From Micromonospora carbonacea (lineage in GTDB: Bacteria; Actinomycetota; Actinomycetes; Mycobacteriales; Micromonosporaceae): 64,000 bases of DNA. Location: assembly GCF_014205165.1 (NCBI RefSeq), contig NZ_JACHMZ010000001.1, positions 5,500,501-5,564,500 on the forward strand, in the 5' to 3' direction. This document shows, piece by piece, positions 17,407-31,200 of the stretch; the stretch's first letter is position 1, and each line of letters opens with the position of its first letter. The position numbers were made by a program, and so were the translations under genes. Under the pieces are notes generated by a model. That model was given only the letters and a program-made list of their open reading frames with translations, was not told the origin of the DNA and did not search any database.

Positions 17407-20400
17407 TCAACCTTCGTTCGCAGGGGTGGGGGCGGAACCTTCGCGCGCAGGGGTGCGGGGGGCCGGCACCGGTTCGGGCAGGTGCGCGGCCAGTCGGCCG
17501 GGGGTGGGGTGCAGCATCAGTTGCAGGACCTCCAGGTCGACGCCGAGCGCCTCGACGCCGTGCACCAGCCGCATCGCCGTGAGCGAGTCCCCGCCGAGGT
17601 CGAAGAAGTCGTCGTCGACCCCGGCGGGCACGCCGAGCACCTCGCCGAACAGCGCGCACAGCCGGGCCTCCCAGGCGGTGACCGCCCCGGCGTCGGCTTC
17701 CGCTTCGGCGGCCGGTGCCGGCGGCGCGGGCAGGGCCGCGCGGTCGAGCTTGCCGTTCGGCGCGAGCGGCAGCGCGGCGAGTTCGACGAGCACCGCCGGC
17801 ACCAGGTACGCCGGCAGGCCCGCCGCCAGCTCGGCGCGCAGCCGGGCCGGGTCGAACGGGGTCCCCGGCTGCGGCACCACGTAGCCGACGACGCGGCGGA
17901 TGCCCGGCACGTCCTCCCGGACCGTCGTCGCCGCGGCGGCCACGCCCGCGCAGCGGGCCAGCGCCGCGTCGATCTCGCCCAGCTCGACGCGGAAGCCCCG
18001 CACCTTCACCTGCTGGTCGTCGCGCCCGTGGAACACCACCTGGCCGGCGGCGTCCCAGGCCGCCCGGTCGCCGGTGCGGTACATCCGCTCGCCGGGGCCG
18101 CCGAACGGGTCGGCCAGGAACCGCTCGGCGGTCAGGGCGGGCCGGCCCAGGTAGCCCCGGGCCAGGCCGACGCCGGACAGGTAGAGGTCGCCCACCACAC
18201 CCGGCGGTACGGGGCGCAGGCAGCCGTCGAGCACGTGCACCCGGGTGTTCCAGATGGGCCGGCCGATCGGCACGTACGCCGGGCGTGCGCCGGCCGGCAC
18301 GGGCCAGTGCGTGACGTCCACGGACGCCTCGGTGGGCCCGTACAGGTTGTGCAGCTCCGCGCCGCAGGCGGCGTGGAAGCGGTGCGCCAGGTCGGGGTCG
18401 AGCGCCTCGCCGCTACAGATCACCCGGCGCAGGCCGGCGCAGTACGCGGCGACCGGCTCGGCCAGGAACGCGGCGAGCACCGACGGCACGAAGTGCGCGG
18501 TGGTGACCCGGTGCCGGGCGATCAGCCGGGCCAGCCGGGTCGGGTCGCGCTGCTCCTCGGCGTCGGCGACGACGACCGCCGCGCCGGTGGACAGCGGCCA
18601 GAACATCTCCCACACCGACACGTCGAAGCTGAGGCTGGTCTTGTGCAGGACCCGGTCGGCGGCGGTCAGCCCGTACTCCTGTTGCATCCAGCGCAGCCGG
18701 TTGACGATGCCGGCGTGCGGGACGACCACGCCCTTGGGCCGCCCGGTCGAGCCGGACGTGTAGATGACGTAGGCGGGGTGCCCGGGGCGCAGCGGCGCGC
18801 GCCGCTCCCGGTCGGTGGGCGCGGTGGCGGGTTGCCGGTCGAGCAGGTCCGCCACGGCCGGGTCGTCGACGGCGACGCACCGGTCGGCGGGGCAGCCGTC
18901 GGCGACGAGCTGGCCGGCGGTGTCCCGGGTCGCGACGACGCAGACGGCCGCGCTGTCGCGGACCATCAGCGCCCGCCGCGCGGCCGGGTAGTCCGGGTCC
19001 ACCGGCAGGTACGCCGCGCCCGCCTTCACGGCGGCGAGGATCGCCACGAGGCTGGCCGGGGAGCGGGGCAGCCCGACGGCCACCACCCGCTCCGGGCCGG
19101 CCCCGCGCGCGATCAGCAGGTGCGCCAGCCGGTTGGCGGCGGCGTCGAGGCCGGCGTAGCTCAGCTCCTCGTCGCCGCAGCGGACGGCCACCGCGTCGGG
19201 GGTGCGCCGCGCCTGCGCCTCGACCAGCCCGGCGAGGGTGAACGGGCTCATCGGGTCGGCGGCGGCCCCGGCCGGGTGGGCGGTGTCGTTGGCGGCGGCG
19301 AGCAGGCGCAGCTCCGCGCCGGTGAGCGGGGCGAGCCGGGCCACCGGGGTCACCGGGTCGGCGACGACCGCCCGCAGCAGCGCCGCCAGCCGCTCCAGCA
19401 CCGCCGCCGCCGTCGCCGCGTCGACCAGGTCGGGCTGGTGGCTGACGCGGACGCGCATCCGGCGGCCGGGCAGCACGACGACGGCCAGCGGGTAGTGGGT
19501 GGCGTCGCGGCCCGTCACGGCGGTGATCCGGGCGTCGCCCACGGCCGGCGTGCCGTCGAGCGCGACGGGGTAGTTCTCGAACACGTACAGGGTGTCGAAC
19601 AGTGCGCCCTGGGTGCCGGCGAGCCGCTGCACCGCGCCCAGCCCGAGGTGCTGGTGCGGCACCAGGGCCGACTGTTCGCCGTGCAGCCGGGTCAGCAGGT
19701 CACCGAAGGTCTCCCCCGGGCCGGCGCACACCCGCACCGGCAGCGTGTTGAGGAACAGCCCGACCATCTGCTCGACGCCCGGCAGGTCCGGCGGGCGTCC
19801 CGCGACCGGGGTGCCGAACACCACGTCGGCGCGGCCGGTGAGATAGCCGAGCAGCACGCCCCACGCCCCCTGGAGCACGGTGTTGACGGTCACGCCGCGG
19901 TCCCGGGCCAGGGCGGTCAGCGCCGCCGTCAGCTCCTCGTCCAGCTCCAGGTCGACGTCGCGCGGCAGCGCCGTCGGGTGCGCCGCGCCCGGCCCGGCCA
20001 GCAGGGTCGGCTCGGTCAGCCCGGCCAGCGCCGCCCGCCACGCCGACTCGGCGGCGGACCGGTCCTGCCGGGCCACCCAGGCCAGGTAGTCGCGGAACGG
20101 CGCGGGCGGCGGCGGGGCGGCGGCGGCCCCCCGGTGGTGCTCGTAGCCGGCGATGAGGTCGCGCAGCACCAGCGACAGCGACCAGCCGTCGAGGAGGATG
20201 TGGTGGTGGGTGAAGTCGAGGCGGTGCCGCTCGGCGGCGAGCCGGACCAGGCTGAACCGCAGCAGTGGCGGCCGGGCCGGGTCGAAGCGCCGCCGCCGTT
20301 CGGTGTCGGCGATCCGGGCGGCCTCGGCGTCGCGTTCCGCGGCGGGCAGCGCCGACAGGTCGGTCTCCTGCCACGGCACCGCCACCCCGTCGCCGATGAC

Positions 20401-23400
20401 CTGCACCGGCGGGCCGGCGAGCCGCTGCCGGAACGCCGCGCCGAGGTGCGGGTGCCGGGTGAGCAGGCCCTGGGCGGCGCGGCGCAGCGCCTGCGGGTCG
20501 AGCCGGCCGGTCAGCTCCAGGGTGAGCTGGGCGGTGTAGACGTCCGCGCCGGCCCCGGCGTACGTGGCGTGGTAGAGGATGCCCTCCTGCAACGGCGCGA
20601 GCGGCAGCAGGTCCGTCAGGCGCGGATACTCGGCCCCGATGGCGTCGAGTTCGGCCTGCCCGACGGCGACCAGCGGAAAGTCCGACGGGATCCGGCCCGC
20701 CGCCGGTGCCGCCGCGCTGTCGGCCAGCACCTGTAGCGCGCGCAGCCACGCGTCGGCCAGCTCGCGGGCCCGGGGCTCGGGCACGGCGTCGCCGGCCCAC
20801 GTCCAGGTGGCCCGCAGCCGGGGCCCGTCGGCGGTGTCCACGGTCACGGCGTTCAGCGACACGGCGTGCGGCAGCGGCATGTCCGCGTCGACGTCGCCGC
20901 CGAGGGCGTCGCCCGCGACGGGCGTCCAGTCGGCCTCCGCCGCGCCGCCGCCGAGCCGGCCCAGGTAGTTGAAGCCGAGCTGCGGGCGGCCCAGCCCGGC
21001 GAGTTCGGGGCCGGTGGCCGGGTTGAGGTGGCGCAGCAGCCCGTAGCCGATGCCGTGGTCGGGCACGGCCCGCAGCCGCTCCTTGACCTCCCTGACGACG
21101 ACGCCGACGGCGGGTCCGGCGGCCCACACGTCCGCCCAGTCCACGCCGGCCGGGTCCACCCGCAGCGGGAACAGGCTGGTGAACCAGCCGACGGTGCGGG
21201 CGAGGTCGACGTGTTCGGTGAGCGGGTGCCGGCCGTGGCTCTCGACGTCGACGAGCAGCCCGCCGGGCCGCTCGGACGCGACCGCGATGGCCAGCGCGGC
21301 CAGCAGCACCTCGTCGACCCCGGCGTGGAACGCGTCGGGGACGCGGCGCAGCAGCGCCGCCGACAGCTCCGCCGGCACGGTCTGGGCCAGGCTGCGGGCG
21401 GTGCGGGCGGTGTCCCGGGCCGGGTCGGCCGGGCGGGTGCCGACGGGCGGCGGGGCCGCCGCCAGCGCCCCGCGCCACAGGTCCAGCTCGGCGGCGCGCG
21501 CCGGCCGGGTCGCCTCCTCGGCGAGCAGCGCCGACCACCGCCGGTACGAGGTGGTGACCGGGGCCAGCTCGGGCCGGGCCCCGCCCGACACCGCCGCCCA
21601 CGCGGCGGCCAGGTCGGGCAGGAGGATCCCCCAGGAGGTCGCGTCGACGGCGAGGTGGTGGGCGGCCAGCAGCAGCCGGCCCCGGGCCTGCGGGCCGGCG
21701 TCGAACCAGACGGCCTGGAGCATGACCCGCGCGGCCGGCGCGAGCCGGGACTGCGCGGCGCGGGCGTGCGCGGCCACGACCGCCCGCAGGGCCGGCTCCT
21801 CGTCGGCCGGGTCGACGGGCACCCGGGTCAGCACCGAGGCGGCCGGCACGCTGCCCGGCGCGGCCACGTCGAGCCGCCAGGGGCCGTCGGGGCAGGACGG
21901 CCGGTCCAGCCGCATCCGCAGCGTGTCGTGCCGGTCGAGGACCGCCTGCACGGCGGCGCGCAGGTCGGCCTCGGTGAGCCCGGCGGGCACGCGCACCACC
22001 ATGGACTGGTAGTAGCCGTCCACCGGCCCGCCGGCCGCCCGCAGCCACTCCATGATCGGCGTCGGGTCCAGCTCGCCGACCCCGTCGGCGGCGCGGGCGA
22101 CGGCGGCGTCGCGGGTGCGGTCGGCGGCGACGTCGGCGGCGAGGTCGGCGGCGGCGGCCAGCCGGGCGACGGTCGGGTGGGCGACGACGTCCCGGGGCCG
22201 GATGGCCAGCCCCGCGCTCTGCGCCCGGCTCACGAGCTGGATCGACGAGATGCTGTCGCCGCCGAGGCCGAAGAAGCTGTCCCCCACCCCGACGGTGGGC
22301 ACCCCGAGCACCTCGGCGAACAGGTCGCAGAGCAGCTTCTCGGTGGCGGTGCCCGGCAGGTCGTCGCCGGGCGCGGGCTCCTGGCCGGGCGCGGGCAGGG
22401 CCGGCCGGTCGACCTTCCCGTTGGGGGTCAGCGGCAGGGCGGCGAGCCGCACGAAGATGTTCGGCACCATGAACTCGGGCAGGTGGGCGGCGACGAAGGC
22501 GCGCACGGCCGCCGGGTCGGGGGCGGGTCCGCCCGCCGCCCCGACGAGGTACGCGACGAGCTGCCGGCCGCCCGTGCCGACCTCGCGGACGACCACCGCC
22601 GCCTGCGCGACCGCGTCGTGGCGGGTCAGCACCGCCTCCACCTCGCCGGGCTCGATCCGGTGCCCCCGCACCTTCACCTGGTCGTCGACCCGGCCGACGA
22701 ACTCCAGTTCCCCGTCGGGACGCCAGCGCACCAGGTCGCCGGTGCGGTACATCCGCTCGCCCGGCCCCGAGTACGGGTCGGCGACGAACCGGGTCGCGGT
22801 CAGCCCCGGCCGGCGCAGGTAGCCGCGGGCCAGCGCCCGCCCCGACACGTACAGCTCGCCGGCCACCCCGGCGGGGACGAGCCGGAGGCTGTCGTCGAGG
22901 ACGTACACCTGGCAGTTGCGCACCGGGCGGCCGATGGGCACGGCGGCCCCCGCCCCGACCCGGTCGGCGCGCAGGTCGGCGCTGACGGTGGCGCACACCG
23001 TCGTCTCCGTCGGGCCGTACGCGTTGACCATGCGGCGGCCCGGCGCCCAGCGGGTCACCAGCTCGGCGGGCAGCGCCTCGCCGGCCAGCACCAGGGAGCG
23101 CAGGGTCGGCAGCGGCTGCACGGCGAGCTGGGTGAGCACCGCCGGTGGCAGCGTCGCGTGGGTGACCCCGTGCGCCCGGACGCACTCGGCGAGCGGCTCG
23201 CCGACGAGCAGCCGCTCGGTCGGCACGACCAGCGCCGCGCCGCAGGTCAGCGCCATGCACAGCTCCCAGAAGGAGGCGTCGAAGCTGGGCGAGGCGAACT
23301 GGAGGACCCGGGCCCGCCCGTCGACGCCGAGGTGGGCGGCCTGGGTGGCGGCGAGGCTGCTGACGCCCCGGTGGGTGACGACGACGCCCTTGGGGCGGCC

Positions 23401-25254
23401 GGTCGACCCCGACGTGAAGATCACGTACGCGGGGTGGGTCGGCAGCAGCGGGACCCGACGGTCCCCGTCGGTCGGGTCGCGGTCCGGGCGGCCGGCCAGC
23501 TCCGCCGCCAGCGCCGGGTCGCGCAGGTCGAGGCGGGGCAGCCCGGCGGCCTCGGCGGCGGCGCGGGCCACCGGCGCGGCGTCCGCCCCGGCGTACACGA
23601 CGCAGGCCGGCTCGGCGTCGGCCAGCATCTGCTCGACGCGGGGGCGCGGGTATTCCGGGTCGACCGGCAGGTAGCCGCCGCCGGCCTTGGTGACGGCGAG
23701 GATCGCGGTGACGAGGTCGACGCCGCGCGGCAGGGCGAGCGCGACGAGCCGCTCCGGGCCGATCCCCCGGGCGACGAGCGCGTGGGCGAGCCGGTTCGCG
23801 TCGGCGTTCAGTTCGGCGTACGTCAGCCTCCGCGCGCCGCAGCGCACGGCGACCGCGTCGGGCGTGCGGGCGGCCCACGCCTCCACCAGGGCCGGCAGGG
23901 TCGCCACGGGCACCGGGTCGGGGTTGCGGGACTGGGTGGACAGCCGGTGCCGCTCCTCGACGCCGAGCAGGTCGAGCCGCCCGGTGCGGGTCGCCGTCGC
24001 GGCGGGCAGGTCGGTCAGCAGCCGGGTGAACCGGCGCAGCAGGCCCCGGGCGAAGGCCGCCGGGAACAGGTCCGGCCGGTACGACAGCCGCAGCCGCAGC
24101 CGGGTGCCGGCCGCCGCGTTGAGGCTCAGCGGGTAGTGGGCGGCGTCGTCCGCGCCCGCCTCGACGCGCAGCGGCCCGCAGCGCAGTTCCCCGGACTCGG
24201 GGAAGTTCTCGAACGCGACGCAGGTGTCGAACAGCTCGCCCGTCCCGGCGACCTTCTGCACGTCGGCGAGGCCGAGGTGGTGGTGTTCGATGAGGTGGGC
24301 CTGCTCGTGCTGGATCCGCGTCAGCAGCGCCGACAGCGGTTCGTCGCGGCGCAGCCGCACGCGCACCGGCACGACGTTCATCAGCAGGCCGACCATGCTC
24401 TCCGCGCCGGCCAGCTCGGGGGGCCGCCCGGACACGGCCGCGCCGAACGTCACGTCGGAGCGCCCGGTGAGCTGGCCGACGAGCAGCGCCCACGCGGCCT
24501 GGACGACGGTGTTGACGGTGAGGTCGTGCCGGCGGGCGAACGCGACGAGGTCCGCCGTCTCCTGCGGCCCGAGTTCGCCGGGCAGGCTGCCCGGCCAGAT
24601 GGGGGCGCGGGCCGGGTCGGCGGGGGCGACGAGGGTCGGCCCGTCCAGGTCGGCCAGCGCCGCCCGCCAGGCCGCCTCGGCGCGCGGCCGGTCCTGCGCG
24701 GCGAGCCAGGCGAGGAAGTCCCGGTACGGCACCGGCGGCGGCAGCGCCGCGCCGTCGCCCCCGTGCTCGTAGAGGGCGCACAGCTCGCGGATCAGCAGGG
24801 ACGTGGACCAGCCGTCGAGCAGGATGTGGTGGTACGTGACGACGAGCCGGTGCCGGTGGCCGTCGACGCGGATCAGCCGGAACACGATCAGCGGGGCCCG
24901 GCGCAGGTCGAACCGGCGGCCCTGGTCGGCCTCGGTGTGCCGGGCGAGGGCGACGTCGGGGTCCTCCCCCGGCTCGACGGTCACCTCCGTCCACGACAGG
25001 CCCGCCCCCGTGGTGATCACCTGCACGGGCGCGCCGGAGCGGCGTTCCCGGAAGCTGGCCCGCAGGTTGGGGTGCCGGCGCAGCAGCCCGCCCGCCGCGG
25101 CGCGCAGGGCGGCGGCGTCCAACGGGCCGTGCAGGTCGAGGATGAGCTGCGCGGTCTGCACCTCCGGGCCGGCGCTGCCCTGCCAGGAGTGGAACATCAT
25201 CCCGGCCTGCAACGGCGCCAGCGGCAGGATGTCCTCGATGTTCGACGTCGTCAT
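17407..25254 (-). CDS. NRPS, C-A(Phe)-T-E-C-A(Ser)-T
   Basis: A 2615-residue two-module synthetase. Domain order: C1 (residues about 5-440, HHILLDG), A1 (about 455-950), T1 (LGGDS near 996), E (about 1058-1518), C2 (about 1538-1985, HHILLDG), A2 (about 2010-2505), T2 (LGGDS near 2553). A1 pocket D-A-W-T-V-A-A-V-C-K is a standard Phe code; A2 pocket D-V-W-H-I-S-L-V-D-K is a Ser code. The E domain keeps HHxxxDxxSW (as [10 protein letters not shown]) and NYLGR, so D-Phe is expected. Both C domains start with the LPLAPLQ-type motif of domains that accept D-residues, in line with an E domain upstream of each. No thioesterase. Confidence 0.93.
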   Translation of the reverse strand: MTTSNIEDILPLAPLQAGMMFHSWQGSAGPEVQTAQLILDLHGPLDAAALRAAAGGLLRRHPNLRASFRERRSGAPVQVITTGAGLSWTEVTVEPGEDPDVALARHTEADQGRRFDLRRAPLIVFRLIRVDGHRHRLVVTYHHILLDGWSTSLLIRELCALYEHGGDGAALPPPVPYRDFLAWLAAQDRPRAEAAWRAALADLDGPTLVAPADPARAPIWPGSLPGELGPQETADLVAFARRHDLTVNTVVQAAWALLVGQLTGRSDVTFGAAVSGRPPELAGAESMVGLLMNVVPVRVRLRRDEPLSALLTRIQHEQAHLIEHHHLGLADVQKVAGTGELFDTCVAFENFPESGELRCGPLRVEAGADDAAHYPLSLNAAAGTRLRLRLSYRPDLFPAAFARGLLRRFTRLLTDLPAATATRTGRLDLLGVEERHRLSTQSRNPDPVPVATLPALVEAWAARTPDAVAVRCGARRLTYAELNADANRLAHALVARGIGPERLVALALPRGVDLVTAILAVTKAGGGYLPVDPEYPRPRVEQMLADAEPACVVYAGADAAPVARAAAEAAGLPRLDLRDPALAAELAGRPDRDPTDGDRRVPLLPTHPAYVIFTSGSTGRPKGVVVTHRGVSSLAATQAAHLGVDGRARVLQFASPSFDASFWELCMALTCGAALVVPTERLLVGEPLAECVRAHGVTHATLPPAVLTQLAVQPLPTLRSLVLAGEALPAELVTRWAPGRRMVNAYGPTETTVCATVSADLRADRVGAGAAVPIGRPVRNCQVYVLDDSLRLVPAGVAGELYVSGRALARGYLRRPGLTATRFVADPYSGPGERMYRTGDLVRWRPDGELEFVGRVDDQVKVRGHRIEPGEVEAVLTRHDAVAQAAVVVREVGTGGRQLVAYLVGAAGGPAPDPAAVRAFVAAHLPEFMVPNIFVRLAALPLTPNGKVDRPALPAPGQEPAPGDDLPGTATEKLLCDLFAEVLGVPTVGVGDSFFGLGGDSISSIQLVSRAQSAGLAIRPRDVVAHPTVARLAAAADLAADVAADRTRDAAVARAADGVGELDPTPIMEWLRAAGGPVDGYYQSMVVRVPAGLTEADLRAAVQAVLDRHDTLRMRLDRPSCPDGPWRLDVAAPGSVPAASVLTRVPVDPADEEPALRAVVAAHARAAQSRLAPAARVMLQAVWFDAGPQARGRLLLAAHHLAVDATSWGILLPDLAAAWAAVSGGARPELAPVTTSYRRWSALLAEEATRPARAAELDLWRGALAAAPPPVGTRPADPARDTARTARSLAQTVPAELSAALLRRVPDAFHAGVDEVLLAALAIAVASERPGGLLVDVESHGRHPLTEHVDLARTVGWFTSLFPLRVDPAGVDWADVWAAGPAVGVVVREVKERLRAVPDHGIGYGLLRHLNPATGPELAGLGRPQLGFNYLGRLGGGAAEADWTPVAGDALGGDVDADMPLPHAVSLNAVTVDTADGPRLRATWTWAGDAVPEPRARELADAWLRALQVLADSAAAPAAGRIPSDFPLVAVGQAELDAIGAEYPRLTDLLPLAPLQEGILYHATYAGAGADVYTAQLTLELTGRLDPQALRRAAQGLLTRHPHLGAAFRQRLAGPPVQVIGDGVAVPWQETDLSALPAAERDAEAARIADTERRRRFDPARPPLLRFSLVRLAAERHRLDFTHHHILLDGWSLSLVLRDLIAGYEHHRGAAAAPPPPAPFRDYLAWVARQDRSAAESAWRAALAGLTEPTLLAGPGAAHPTALPRDVDLELDEELTAALTALARDRGVTVNTVLQGAWGVLLGYLTGRADVVFGTPVAGRPPDLPGVEQMVGLFLNTLPVRVCAGPGETFGDLLTRLHGEQSALVPHQHLGLGAVQRLAGTQGALFDTLYVFENYPVALDGTPAVGDARITAVTGRDATHYPLAVVVLPGRRMRVRVSHQPDLVDAATAAAVLERLAALLRAVVADPVTPVARLAPLTGAELRLLAAANDTAHPAGAAADPMSPFTLAGLVEAQARRTPDAVAVRCGDEELSYAGLDAAANRLAHLLIARGAGPERVVAVGLPRSPASLVAILAAVKAGAAYLPVDPDYPAARRALMVRDSAAVCVVATRDTAGQLVADGCPADRCVAVDDPAVADLLDRQPATAPTDRERRAPLRPGHPAYVIYTSGSTGRPKGVVVPHAGIVNRLRWMQQEYGLTAADRVLHKTSLSFDVSVWEMFWPLSTGAAVVVADAEEQRDPTRLARLIARHRVTTAHFVPSVLAAFLAEPVAAYCAGLRRVICSGEALDPDLAHRFHAACGAELHNLYGPTEASVDVTHWPVPAGARPAYVPIGRPIWNTRVHVLDGCLRPVPPGVVGDLYLSGVGLARGYLGRPALTAERFLADPFGGPGERMYRTGDRAAWDAAGQVVFHGRDDQQVKVRGFRVELGEIDAALARCAGVAAAATTVREDVPGIRRVVGYVVPQPGTPFDPARLRAELAAGLPAYLVPAVLVELAALPLAPNGKLDRAALPAPPAPAAEAEADAGAVTAWEARLCALFGEVLGVPAGVDDDFFDLGGDSLTAMRLVHGVEALGVDLEVLQLMLHPTPGRLAAHLPEPVPAPRTPAREGSAPTPANEG

Positions 25255-28200
25255 GACACCGCTCCCTGTTCCGCCGCGAGCTCCTGCTCAAGGTCGTCGA
25301 TCTCGTCCTGGGTCAGCGAGACCAGCGGCAGGTCGGCCGGCGTGTGACCGCCGGCGGACGGCGTGGCCGAGCTGGCCACGACGGCCTCCAGGGCGGCGTG
25401 CCAGTCGTCGGCCAGGTCGGCCACGTCGGTCTCGGCCAGCAGCCCCGCCGGCCACGACCAGGTGGTACGCAACTGCGGCCCGGCCGGGCCGTCGACGGTG
25501 ACGGCCCCGATCTCCAGGGCGTGCGGCACGGGGTCGCCCGGGTCGGCCCCGCCCCGCAGCACGAAACCCTCCTCCGCCGGCCCCCAGTCGTCCGGCTCGG
25601 CGGCGGGGAACCGGCCGAGATAGTTGAAGGCCACCTGCGGGGCCGGCATCCGGGCGAGCGCGGGGCCGGTCCGGGGGTCGAGGTAGCGCAGCACGCCGTA
25701 CCCGCCGGCCGGGGGCAGGGCGGTGAGCTGGTCCCTGACCCGTTTGACGGCGGCGCTGACGGTCGGGCCGCCGGTGCGCGCCTGCGCCCCGTCGACGGGG
25801 CCCGGGTCGAGCCGGACGGGGTGGATGCGGGTGAACCAGCCGACGGTGCGGGACAGGTCGGCGTCGGGCACGAGCCCGTCGCGGCCGTGCCCCTCCAGGG
25901 CGACCAGCACCCCGTCGGAGCCGCCCCGGCCCCGCCGGGCCAGCCACGGCGGCAGCGCCAGCGCCAGGGCGCTCAGCAGGATCTCGTCCACCCCCGTCCG
26001 GTAGGCGGCCGGGGCCGTGGTCAGCGCGGCCAGCGTGCAGGCCGGCGACGCGGTCCGGGAGACGCTGCGCAGCCGCCCGTGGACGTCGACGCGGCGGTCG
26101 AGGGGCCGGTCGCCCAGCGGCGGGTCGGGCCGGTCCAGCAGCCGCGTCCAGGCGGCCAGCTCCGCAGCGCGGGTCGGCTCGTCGGCGCGGTCTGGCACGT
26201 CGGCGCGGGTCGGCTCCCCGGCCAGCGCCGCGACCTGCCGCGCCCAGGCGCGCAGCGTGGTGCCCGCCGGCTCCAGCGCCGGGGGCCGCCCCGCGTCCAG
26301 CGCGGCGCAGGCCGCGCGCAGGTCGGCCAGCAGGATCCGCCACGACACCCCGTCGACGGCGAAGTGGTGCACGACCAGCAGCAGCCGGTTCCCGACGTGC
26401 GGGCCGGCGGCGAACCAGACGGCCTGCACGAGCACGCCGTCGGCGGGGCGCAGCCGCTCGCGGGCGGCCCGCGCCTGGGCGGCGATGAGCGCCGGCCGGT
26501 CGGCCGTGTCGGCGTCGGCGAGGTCGACGACGCGCAGGCAGTCGTCGGCGCGTACCGCCCCGGCGGGTGGGATCTCCAGCTCCCACGACGCGTCGCCCGG
26601 CCCGGTGCGGGCCCGCATCCGCAGCGCGGGGTGGTGGTCGAGCAGCGCCTGCACGGCCTCGCGGACCCGCTCGACGGTCTGCCCGGCGGGCACCCGCACC
26701 AGCATCGACTGGCTGAACGCGTCCAGCGGGCCGCCGAGTTCCTCCCGGGCCCAGGCCATGATGGGCGTCAGCGGCACGGTGCCGGTGCCGTCGTCGGCGG
26801 TGCCGACGTCGACGCCGTCCACGGTGGTCGCCGCGGCGGCCAGGGCGCGCACGGTGCGCTGCTGGTAGACGTCCTTCGGCTTGAGTCGCAGGCCGGCGCG
26901 GCGGGCTCGGCTGACGAGCTGGATGGACATGATGCTGTCGCCGCCGAGACCGAAGAAGCTGCCGTCGATGCCCAGCTCGGGCACCCCGAGCAGCTCGGCG
27001 AAGAGGTCGCACAGGATGCGTTCGGCCGGGGTACGCGGGGCCGGGCCGGTGAGCGACCCGTCGAGTTCGGGCTCGGGCAGCGCCGCCCGGTCGACCTTCC
27101 CGGTCGGGGTCAGCGGCAGCGCGTCGAGCACCACGAGCCGCGCCGGCAGCAGGTACTCGGGAAGCTGGTGGCGCAGCCACTCGCGCACCTGCGCCGCCGT
27201 GAGGGTGGCGGGGCCGGCGGGGGTGACGTAGCCGACGAGCCCGGCGCGTCCCGCCTCGTCGGGGCGGGTCACCACGACGGCCGCGCCGACGCCCGGGTGC
27301 CGGGCGATCGTCGCCTCGACCTCGCCGGGCTCGACCCGGAAGCCCCGGATGTTGACCATGTTGTCGACGCGGCCGGCGTACTCCAGGTCGCCGTCGGGGC
27401 GCAGCCGCACCCGGTCGCCGGTGCGGTACAGCCGGCCGCCGGGCGGGCGGGCGTACGGGTCGGCGACGAACCGCTCCGCCGTGAGCCCGGGCCGCCCCAC
27501 GTACCCGCGCGCCAGCCGCGCGCCGCCGACGTAGAGCTCGCCGACCGCGCCGGGCGGCACGGGCACGAGCATCGGGTCGAGGACGTGCGCGGTGAGGCCG
27601 GCCACCTCGCGGCCGATCCGGCTGAGGCCGTCGCCGACGTCGTCGGGCCCGAGGGTGCGGGCGGTGACGTGCACGGTGGTCTCGGTGATCCCGTACATGT
27701 TCACCAGGCGCGGCCGGTCCCAGCCGTGCCGGGCGGCCCACCGGCGCACCGAGGCGTGTTCCAGGGCCTCGCCGCCGAAGACCACCCAGCGCAGCGCGTG
27801 GGGCCGGTCGGCGCGGGAGTCCACGTCCTCGAACTGGGCGAACGAGGAGGGGGTCTGGTTGAGCACGGTGACCCCGGCGTCGGTGACGAGGCGGTGGAAG
27901 TCCTCGGGGTTGCGGGAGACCCAGTAGGGCACCACGACGACCCGGCCGCCGGTGCTCAGCGCGCCCCAGATCTCCCACACGGAGAAGTCGAACGACGAGC
28001 TGTGGAACATGGACCAGACGTCGTCGGGGCCGGCGGCCAGGAACTCCGCGCCCCAGTGCAGCAGCCGGGCGACGGCGGAGTGCGGGACGGTGACGCCCTT
28101 GGGGCGGCCGGTCGACCCCGACGTGTAGATCACATACGCCGCACTGTCAGCCGTTGTCGGCACCGGCGGCAAGGCCGCGGCGACCGGGACCACAACCTCC

Positions 28201-31200
28201 CCGTCCACCTCCACCACCCGCCACGGACCCGACGGCAACCGCCCCGCCGCACCCACACCCCCCAACACCACCGACACACCCGAATCGGTCAACATCCACG
28301 ACAACCGCTCCGCCGGATAATCAACATCCAACGGCACATACGCCCCACCAGCCTTCAACACCCCCAAACACCACACCACCAACTCCACCGACCGCCCACC
28401 ACACACCCCCACCAACGAACCCCCACCAACCCCCAACCCCCGCAACAACCCCGCCACCACATCCGACCGCACACCCAACTCCCCATACGTCAACACCACC
28501 TCCCCACACACCACCGCCACCGCACCCGGCGACCCCTCCACCCACCGACCCACCAACTCGTGCACCAGCAGCGCGCGGTCGGCGGGCTCCGGGGGCGGCG
28601 CGGCCGCCGCCGACCAGGAGGCGAGCAGGGACCGCTCCGCCGCGCCGGCCAGCGGCTCGCGCAGGTACCGGCGGTCCGGCGCGGTCACCATGTCCCACAG
28701 GGCGGCCACGAACCAGTCGCGCAGCAGCCGGACCTGTTCGGCCCGGACGGCGTCGGTGTGGAAGTCCATGGCCAGCAGCACCCGGTCGGAGACGGGGTCG
28801 CGGACGACGCCGATGTTGAGCGGGAAGTTCGTCGGCTCGGCGCGGACCGTGGAGAAGCTGCCGATCTTGCCGTCGAGGATCTCGGTGCCCCGGCCGGAGA
28901 GCATCTCGGCCATCACGTGGAAGTGGTTGTAGACGAAGTTGACGTTGACCGGCTGGTCCATGCCGAGCCGGCGCTGCATCTCGGCCATGGGGAAGCGGCG
29001 GTGCGGCAGCATGTCGCGCTCGGCCGCGAAGACCGCGGCGATCAGGTCCGTCCACGTGCCGTCGGGCAGCGCCAGCCGGAACGGCAGCGTGTTGAGGAAC
29101 AGCCCCCGCACGTCGTCGCCGCCGGCCTCCTCCGGCCGGCCGTTGGCGGTCACCCCGACCAGCACGTCCGTCGCGCCGGTGGCGTAGCCGACCGTACGCA
29201 GGCAGGCCGCGACGAAGAGGGCCTTCAGCGGGGTGCCGCACCGGTTGGCCAGGTCCCCCAGCGCCGCGCAGAGCTCGGGGCTGAGCACCGTCTCCACCGA
29301 GCCGTAGCGCTGGCGGGCGTCGGTGGCATACCACCACTCGCCCGCGAAGCGCTGCTCGCCGGGCAGCTCCGGCACGGGCCCGTCGGGCCAGCGCAGCAGC
29401 CGGGTGTCCGGCGGTTCGGCCAGCCGCTCGCGCCAGAACCGTTCGGTCTCGGTCGAGGTGAGGGCGGCGCGTTCCAGCTCGACGAAGTCGCGGTACTGCG
29501 CGGTCAGCGGCGGGTCCGTCGGCTCGATGCCGTCGCGCAGGCCCTGGTAGACCCGCATGATCTCGCTGAGCGTGGAGTGCAGGCTCCAGCCGTCGAACAC
29601 GGCGTGGTGCTCGGTGAGCGTCCACTGGAACACGTCGTCGGAGCGGCGGTGCACGTGCATCCGCAGCAGCGGCGGGCGGTCGTGGTCGAACGGGGTGACC
29701 CGCTGGTGCTCCAGGTAGGCCCGGACGATCTCGTCCTGCGCCGCCTCGTCGAGGCCGCGCAGGTCGTCGCAGCCGACCGGCAGGACCGCCTCGGCGTGCA
29801 CGAGCTGGAGCGGCTCGCTGTAGTCGGTGAGCGCCAGCGCCGTACGCAGGATCGGGTGCCGGCGCACGACGTGCGCGACCGCCCGGGTGAAGGCGTCGGC
29901 CTCGAACGGCGCGCGCACCTTCATGCTGTCGACGTTGTGGTACGGCAGCCGCTCCGGGTCGCGGGTCATCTCGTAGACCATGCCGACCTGCAGGGCGGTC
30001 ATCGGATACGCGTCGACGAGCCCGCCCGGCAGGTGGGCCCGGTCGGCGGCGGCGACCAGCTCGAACGGGCGGCGCGTCGGCGCGTCGGGGACGTCGACGA
30101 CCGTGCAGGCGGCGGCGAGCTCGGCGATCGTGGGGCGGTGGAACAGCTCCTGCAACTCGAAGGAGATGCCGCTGGCGCGGGCCGCGCCGAGCACCCGGAT
30201 GCTGCGGATCGAGTCGCCGCCGAGGTGGAAGAAGTTGTCGTGCCGGCCCACCTGGACGGGGCCGAGCGCGTCGACCCAGATCTCGGCGAGCCGCCGCTCC
30301 ACCGGGCCCTGCGGCGGGACGTAGTCGCCGCTGCCGGCGGGGCGGGCCTCCTCGACGGGGTCGGGCAGCCGCCGGTGGTCGGTCTTGCCGCTCGGCGTCA
30401 GCGGGATCGCCGCCAGCTCCACGAAGCGCGCCGGCACCATGTAGTCGGGCAGCCGGTCCGCCAGCCACTGGCGCAGCTCGGCGACCGGCACCGCCGACCC
30501 GGCCGCCGGCACCACGTACGCGATGAGCTGCGGGGCCCCCGCGTCGTCGGGCCGGATGGTGACGGCCGCGCCGGTGACGCCGGGGAACTGGTGGGCGACG
30601 GCCTCGATCTCGGTCAGCTCCACCCGGAAGCCCCGGATCTTGATCTGGCTGTCGGCGCGGCCGGCGTACTCCAGGGTCCCGTCGGGACGCCACCGGGCCA
30701 GGTCGCCGCTGCGGTAGAGGCGCGCGCCCGGCTCGTCGCCGACGGGGTCCGCCACGAAGCGTCCGGCGGTCAGCCCGGGTTGGCCGAGGTAGCCCCGGGC
30801 GACCCCGGGCCCGCCGACGTACATCTCGCCGGTGACGCCGACCGGGCAGGGCCGCAGGTTCCCGTCGAGGACGTGGATCGCCAGGTCCGCCAGCGGGCGG
30901 CCGATCTGGGTGAGGGCGCGGGTCAGGTCGTCCGGGCCGACCTCGCGGAACGTGTTGTGCACGGTGGTCTCGGTGATCCCGTACATGTTGACCAAGCGCG
31001 GCCGGTCCCAGCCGTGCCGGGCGGCCCACCGGCGCACCGACCCGTGCTCCAGGGCCTCACCGGCGAAGACGACGTAGCGCAGCGCCAGCGGCTGCGGGTC
31101 GGCGAGGCGGGCGTCGGCGGCCTCGAACTGGACGAACGCGGACGGGGTCTGGCTGAACACGGTCACGCCCGCGTCCCGCACCAGCGCGTGCAGGTCGTCG

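Noticed and set aside
20700..22080. Epimerisation domain of the Phe module judged inactive because of HHLAVDA and ESHGR
   Set aside because: The catalytic His pair, Asp, the SW of the core motif, the Glu and NYLGR are all present, and the next C domain is of the D-accepting type, so activity is more likely.
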